Notes under the pieces: model-generated
Databases searched by the model: none
What the model saw: the letters and a program-made list of their open reading frames with translations, nothing else
What the model was told of the DNA's origin: nothing
Shown here: piece after piece, positions 59,863 through 64,000 of the stretch
Layout: every line of letters begins with the position of its first letter
Numbering within the stretch: position 1 is the stretch's first letter
Made by a program: the position numbers and the translations under genes
Source: Hoeflea_A sp965216535
GTDB lineage: Bacteria > Pseudomonadota > Alphaproteobacteria > Rhizobiales > Rhizobiaceae
Assembly (NCBI GenBank): GCA_965216535.1
Contig: OZ244175.1
Location: 5,208,001-5,272,000, forward strand
Length of the DNA stretch: 64,000 bases
Direction: 5' to 3'

Positions 59863-61134
59863 CTAACTGAACTGCGGCGATGGCAGGATCCGCCCGCTGC
59901 ATTCGCCGAAACCGATGCGATAGTCTTCACCCTGCGCGTAGCCGGTCAGAGTGAGCGTGTCTCCGTCCTCGATGAACACCCGGGTCTCGCCGGTGTCCAG
60001 CGCCAGCGGTTCCTTGCCGGCCCATGTGATTTCCAGCAGCGACCCGAAACCGCTTCGATCCGGCCCGGATATCGTCCCCGAACCGAGTAGGTCGCCAGTG
60101 TTCATCTGGCAGCCGCCGATCGCGTGGTGCGCCAGTTGCTGGGCTGACGAATAGTACATGGTGCTGTAGTTGGTGCGGGAAATCGTCGTCGGCCGTTCCG
60201 CCTCGTCGGGCTGCATCAGCACTTCCAACTCGATGTCGTAAAGCATCGGGCCGTTTTCCTTGAGGTAGGGCAGCAGTTCCTTCTCGCGCGCCGGGGTCGA
60301 GACGCGGAACGAATCCAGCGCTGCCTTGGTGACGACCCAGGGACTGATCGAGGTGGCGAACACCTTTGACTGGAACGGCCCGAGCGGCTGGTATTCCCAG
60401 GCCTGGATGTCACGGGCCGACCAGTCGTTGAGAAGCACGTAGCCAAAGATCATGGCGTCAGCCTGATCGACAGAGATCGGCTCACCCATGGCGTTCGGCA
60501 AACCGACGACGGCGCCCATTTCCAGCTCGATATCGAGGCGCCGACAGGGGCCGAAGACCGGAGCGTCGGCATCCGGCGGCTTCATCTGCCCCAACGGCCG
60601 TCGAATGTCGGTGCCGCTGACGACAACCGTCGAAGCGCGGCCGTTGTAGCCTATCGGGATGTGCAGCCAGTTGGGCGGCAGGGCGTTTTCCTTGCCACGG
60701 AACATGGTGCCGACATTCTCCGCATGCTGGCGGCCAGAATAGAAGTCAGTGTATTCGCGCACCTGGAACGGCATGTGCAGGCTGACGTCGCTGATCGGGT
60801 GAAGCGCCCGGCCGAGAAGGTCGGCATCGTCACGAAGCGTGGAGTCACCGCCCTCCTGCAGGAGATAGGTCAGTTGCTCGCGAACCCGGTTCCAGGCCTC
60901 TTCGCCGAGCGCCATGAAGGCGTTGATGCCATCCTGGTCGAACACGCGACCATAACCGGTCGCAACCAACCCGGCTTCCTCCAGCAGAGCCAGGTCAAGG
61001 ACCTGATCGCCGATGGCCGTACAGCAGTGCGGCGTCGCGCCGTCTTTCGAAAAGACCCCATAGGGAAGATTGTTCAGCGGAAAGTGGGTCGAGGCGCTGT
61101 TGGCGCTCTCCACCCAGGAAGCCGTTCGTTTCAT
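59863..61134 (-). CDS. fahA: Fumarylacetoacetase
   Basis: 423 residues. N-terminal SH3-like part (WVESANSASTHFPLNNLPYGVFS), then the FAH fold with YTDFYSGRQHAENVGTMFRG, LPPNWLHIPIGYNGRASTVV, DIELEMGAVVG, NDWSARDIQAWEYQPLGPFQ and GDLLGSGTISGPDRSGFGSLL. Hydrolyses fumarylacetoacetate to fumarate and acetoacetate, the last step of tyrosine/homogentisate breakdown. Metal residues are in place. Confidence 0.96.
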   Translation of the reverse strand: MKRTASWVESANSASTHFPLNNLPYGVFSKDGATPHCCTAIGDQVLDLALLEEAGLVATGYGRVFDQDGINAFMALGEEAWNRVREQLTYLLQEGGDSTLRDDADLLGRALHPISDVSLHMPFQVREYTDFYSGRQHAENVGTMFRGKENALPPNWLHIPIGYNGRASTVVVSGTDIRRPLGQMKPPDADAPVFGPCRRLDIELEMGAVVGLPNAMGEPISVDQADAMIFGYVLLNDWSARDIQAWEYQPLGPFQSKVFATSISPWVVTKAALDSFRVSTPAREKELLPYLKENGPMLYDIELEVLMQPDEAERPTTISRTNYSTMYYSSAQQLAHHAIGGCQMNTGDLLGSGTISGPDRSGFGSLLEITWAGKEPLALDTGETRVFIEDGDTLTLTGYAQGEDYRIGFGECSGRILPSPQFS

Positions 61135-61159
61135 GGTGTACCCCGGATAGGCTAGATGG

Positions 61160-62515
61160 TTATTTGATGCCAGGCGTGCCGTCGAACTTGCGATCGAGGC
61201 CTTCCCAGCAATCGATATAGTCGTCCTGCAGCACCGAAAGGCCGGCGGCGAAATCGGTTACTTGCTGCGGATAGCGCGTCTCGAACATGAAGGCCATGGT
61301 GTTGTCGAGCTTCATCGGCGCCAGCTCGCTGTTCGACGCCTTTTCGAAGCCAAAGGCATCCGGCCCGTGCGGCAGCATCATGTTGTGCAGGCTCATGCCG
61401 CCCGGCACGAAGCCCTCTTCCTTGGCGTCGTACTGGCCGCAGATCAGGCCCATGAATTCACTCATGATGTTGCGATGGTACCAGGGCGGCCGGAACGTGT
61501 GCTCGGCCACCATCCAGCGCGGCGGAAAGATGACGAAATCAATATTGGCCGTTCCCGCTTCTTCCGTCGGCGCCGTCAGCACCGTGAAGATCGAGGGGTC
61601 CGGGTGATCGAACAGAATGGCGCCGACCGGCGAATAGGTGCGCAGATCGTATTTGAACGGCGCGTAGTTGCCGTGCCAGGCGACCACGTCGAGCGGCCCA
61701 TGAGCGATAACGGTCTCGTGGAAGGTGCCGCACCATTTGACCAGCAAGCGGCATTCGTTTTCCTTGTCTTCGAAAGCGGCGACCGGTGTCTTGAAATCAC
61801 GTGGATTGGCGAGACAGTTGGCGCCGATCGGGCCGCGGTCCGGCAAGGTGAATTTGGCGCCATAGTTCTCGCAGATATAGCCGCGAGCCTCATCGTCCAG
61901 GCAGATTGCCTTGAAAATCATGCCACGCGGGATCAGGCAGATCTCGTTGGGTTCGACATCGATGATTCCCATTTCGGTGAAGAACCGCATACGGCCGACC
62001 TGCGGCACAATCAGCAATTCACCATCGGCGTTGAAGAAGTAATCATCTTCCATGTCCGCATTGCAGAGATAAACGTGAGAGGCCATGCCTACCTGGGTTG
62101 CGGTATCGCCGGCGGTTGTGATGGTGCGGATCCCGTCGATGAAGGTTGTCCTTTCCGACGGCATCGGCAAAGGATCCCAGCGATACTGGCCAAGGGCAAA
62201 GTTCTCCGGCGTCGGCGTCGGCGCGCTCAGCCAGAAATCATGTGCCACACGCTCGAACCGTTTCGTATGCCGCACACTCGGGCGAATGCGATACAGCCAG
62301 GAGCGCTCATTGGTACCACGCGGCGCGGTGAAGGGTGACCCGGAGAGCTGCTCCGCATAAAGGCCGTAATTGCATTTCTGCGGGCTGTTCTGGCCCTGCG
62401 GCAGAGCGCCGGGCAGGCTCTCGGTTTCGAAGTCATTGCCGAAACCGGGCATGTAGGAAACGGTGTTGCTGTCCGCCCGGACATCGCTTCCAGGATTCGC
62501 TGCATTCTCGAGCAT
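61160..62515 (-). CDS. hmgA: Homogentisate 1,2-dioxygenase
   Basis: 451 residues, usual length. MPGFGNDFETESLPGALPQGQN at the N-terminus, RIRPSVRHTKRF, WHGNYAPFKYDLRTYSPVGA, the iron-site region AEHTFRPPWYHRNIMSEFMG (His, Glu) and GMSLHNMMLPHGPD. Opens the ring of homogentisate to maleylacetoacetate. First gene of the operon hmgA, fahA, MBL, hydroxylase, DUF2783, maiA. ATG 62515 follows GAAGGAGATTCCGCC; the longer frame to 62581 is not needed. Confidence 0.96.
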   Translation of the reverse strand: MLENAANPGSDVRADSNTVSYMPGFGNDFETESLPGALPQGQNSPQKCNYGLYAEQLSGSPFTAPRGTNERSWLYRIRPSVRHTKRFERVAHDFWLSAPTPTPENFALGQYRWDPLPMPSERTTFIDGIRTITTAGDTATQVGMASHVYLCNADMEDDYFFNADGELLIVPQVGRMRFFTEMGIIDVEPNEICLIPRGMIFKAICLDDEARGYICENYGAKFTLPDRGPIGANCLANPRDFKTPVAAFEDKENECRLLVKWCGTFHETVIAHGPLDVVAWHGNYAPFKYDLRTYSPVGAILFDHPDPSIFTVLTAPTEEAGTANIDFVIFPPRWMVAEHTFRPPWYHRNIMSEFMGLICGQYDAKEEGFVPGGMSLHNMMLPHGPDAFGFEKASNSELAPMKLDNTMAFMFETRYPQQVTDFAAGLSVLQDDYIDCWEGLDRKFDGTPGIK

Positions 62516-62638
62516 GGCGGAATCTCCTTCACGCCGCAGTGGTGCAAACGGTATCCCGCAGCTTCTGCAGCGTTTCGTCATGGTTGCGGTTCTTGCGCGG
62601 CTTCAGCCTCATCTCTTGAACCCTTATTCGTTAAAGAC

Positions 62639-62658
62639 GTAACCATTGATTTTGTAAC
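62639..62658. promoter_or_regulatory. Candidate regulatory direct repeat GTAAC in the hmgA-marR gap
   Basis: GTAAC at 62639-62643 and again at 62654-62658, 15 bases apart, in the 167-base divergent gap. Placement fits a MarR-type binding region, but MarR proteins usually bind inverted repeats, so this is only a pointer. Confidence 0.3.
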
Positions 62659-62682
62659 TATCAAACGGTATTTCCTGCCGGC

Positions 62683-63114
62683 ATGTCATCTGACCCCGCA
62701 TTCGATCTCGAGCAGTTTCTGCCCTACCGTCTGAACCAGGCCGCTGAAGCAGCCAGCCTGGCGTTTCAGGATCTCTATCGAAAACGGCACGGCATGACCC
62801 GGCCGGAATGGCGTGTGCTGGCCAATCTCGGGCAATTCGGATCGATGACCGCCACGGACATCTCGACCCGCGCCAAGATCCACAAGACCAAGGTATCGCG
62901 TGCGGTGTTCTCGCTTGAGAAGCGCCGCTGGCTCAAGCGCGAAACGGACGAGCACGACCGCCGCATCGAACATCTTGAGCTGACCCGCAAGGGCATCGAG
63001 ATCTTCGAGGAACTTGGCCGCGTGGCGCTCGAACAGGACCGCAAATTGAGCGGCCGGCTGACCCAGAAGGAACGCGCCCAGCTGCTGGCGATCCTTGGCA
63101 AGCTGGACTACTGA
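62683..63114 (+). CDS. MarR family transcriptional regulator (HmgR-like)
   Basis: 143 residues. Winged helix: YRLNQAAEAASLAFQDLYRKR, GMTRPEWRVLANLGQFGSMTATDISTRAKIHKTKVSRAVFSLEKRRWLKR, wing DEHDRRIEHLELTRKG. Divergent from hmgA, so it is the natural candidate for a homogentisate-responsive repressor. Ligand response is inferred from position. Confidence 0.9.
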   Translation: MSSDPAFDLEQFLPYRLNQAAEAASLAFQDLYRKRHGMTRPEWRVLANLGQFGSMTATDISTRAKIHKTKVSRAVFSLEKRRWLKRETDEHDRRIEHLELTRKGIEIFEELGRVALEQDRKLSGRLTQKERAQLLAILGKLDY

Positions 63115-63187
63115 TTTAGCCCGCATTTCTCCCACTCTCTATCGTCTGCGCCGGCTCAAGCGCATGACGGAGTGGCAGAAATGCTGG

Positions 63188-64000
63188 CTAGTTCAGTGGA
63201 CCAACACGCTTTTCGTTGCGATAGACGCTGGGTGAGCAGCCGAAACGGTCACGGAAGATCTTCGAGAAATGCTGCAGATTGTTGACGCCCCAGCGCATGG
63301 CGATATCGCTGATGGAATAGCGCTGGTAGCGGGGGTCGCACAAGGCGTCGGCAATGCGCTCAAGCCTTGCGTTGCGGATGTAGGCGGCGACCGAGAGCCC
63401 CTCCCCGGCGAAGATCTCGCTCAAACGACGCAACGACATGCCCATGGCATCGGCGACCTGGGCGCGGTCGAGCGCCGGATTGTCCAGGTTGGAATGAATG
63501 AAGGCCCTGGCTCTTTCGGCTATTTGCTGTTCCGGCAGCGAAAGCTCGAGGCGGCTTGCGTCGAGTGACGACAGGCCGGTCGCCATCATGTCGATCAGGG
63601 AATCCTGCATGAACTGGCGCACCGTCTCGGTCGGTTCCGAAATGGCACGGGAGAATTGCAGTAAACTGCTGCTGACGAGACCGCCAACCGGATTGCGGGC
63701 GCTGATGGTTCGCCCGGTCAGCAGGTCGGCATTCGGCAGGCGCCGAAGCAGTTCCTCGCGCGGAACCTGCAAAACCAGTTGCCTGAAACTGTCGGGGAAC
63801 CGCAGCACATAGGGATCGGTGCTGCTGTAGAGCGCGAAATCGCCCGGCTGCAGCGGGGCTTCGCGGTCGTGCTGGGAGACCGTAGAGCACCCTTCAAGCT
63901 GCAGGCTGATCAGGAAATACGCTTCATTTGCCTTGGCGATGTCGCGGCGACGGCGATAGACATCCTGCTGAGCGCTGGCGACAAAGGAGACGGCGAGTTT
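63188..64000 (-). CDS. AraC family transcriptional regulator, runs off right edge
   Basis: The minus strand is open from 63188 to the window end (271 codons), so the N-terminus is missing. The visible N-terminal part (YFLISLQLEGCS, LQPGDFALYSSTDPY) is an AraC_binding_2 domain. The C-terminal two helix-turn-helices are LDRAQVADAMGMSLRRLSEIFAGEG and SISDIAMRWGVNNLQHFSKIFRDRFGCSPS. Similar proteins regulate aromatic catabolic genes (NahR/FeaR-like). The GTG at 63808 is internal, not the true start. Confidence 0.9.
   Translation of the reverse strand, partial: KLAVSFVASAQQDVYRRRRDIAKANEAYFLISLQLEGCSTVSQHDREAPLQPGDFALYSSTDPYVLRFPDSFRQLVLQVPREELLRRLPNADLLTGRTISARNPVGGLVSSSLLQFSRAISEPTETVRQFMQDSLIDMMATGLSSLDASRLELSLPEQQIAERARAFIHSNLDNPALDRAQVADAMGMSLRRLSEIFAGEGLSVAAYIRNARLERIADALCDPRYQRYSISDIAMRWGVNNLQHFSKIFRDRFGCSPSVYRNEKRVGPLN

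Noticed and set aside
1..64000. CRISPR arrays, tRNA or rRNA genes, prophage modules
   Set aside because: No regularly spaced repeats, cloverleaf sequences, rRNA stretches or phage structural genes were seen on reading the window.

Overview
The window looks like a chromosomal segment of a high-GC alphaproteobacterium of the order Hyphomicrobiales (Rhizobiales). The basis is the family mix (NnrU, an SbmA/BacA-type transporter, many ABC importers with LacI/ROK regulators, a DksA/TraR zinc-finger protein), the base composition and the gene style. Species cannot be fixed from sequence alone. I saw no rRNA, tRNA, CRISPR array, insertion sequence or prophage gene.

Layout. 1-12.6 kb: a partial secreted protein at the left edge, then der, a YfgM-like TPR protein, nnrU, a TraR/DksA zinc-finger protein, a polysaccharide deacetylase, an orphan amino-acid-type binding protein, a TIM-barrel epimerase, sbmA, an MFS exporter, an ArsR-SRPBCC-DUF899 cassette and an SDR. 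12.6-16.2 kb: an accessory, visibly more AT-rich patch. It holds a tandem family of three paralogous lipoprotein-like genes, a small unrelated gene bracketed by direct repeats, and two displaced, decayed copies of the 3' end of the upstream SDR gene.

16.2-34.5 kb: a sugar-acid region. It has two ribose-type ABC importers, two LacI regulators, 6-phosphogluconate dehydrogenase, an SMP-30 lactonase, a GlcG/HbpS-like protein, L-idonate-type dehydrogenase, a 2-hydroxyacid dehydrogenase, gluconate-5-dehydrogenase-type SDR, gluconokinase, a beta-hydroxyacid dehydrogenase and a b561-like membrane protein. Four identical GTTATCGATAAC palindromes sit in front of its transcription units, and two GTTAYCGGTAAC variants lie between the first importer and its LacI gene. 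Together the enzymes read as aldonolactone/idonate to 5-ketogluconate to gluconate to 6-phosphogluconate to ribulose-5-phosphate.

34.6-44.1 kb: an adenylate/guanylate cyclase, a ROK regulator divergent from a Pot-type ABC importer plus glycerophosphodiester phosphodiesterase, and an M32 carboxypeptidase. 44.4-56.4 kb: a periplasmic 5'-nucleotidase, then a LacI-controlled operon (Pot-type importer, nucleoside hydrolase, adenine deaminase), a MerR/TipAS regulator, an M20 amidohydrolase and a phosphoribosyltransferase. This reads as purine nucleotide/nucleoside salvage. 56.4-64 kb: a homogentisate operon (hmgA, fahA, an MBL-fold protein with a broken metal site, a flavoprotein hydroxylase, a DUF2783 protein, maiA) divergent from a MarR regulator, and a partial AraC regulator at the right edge.
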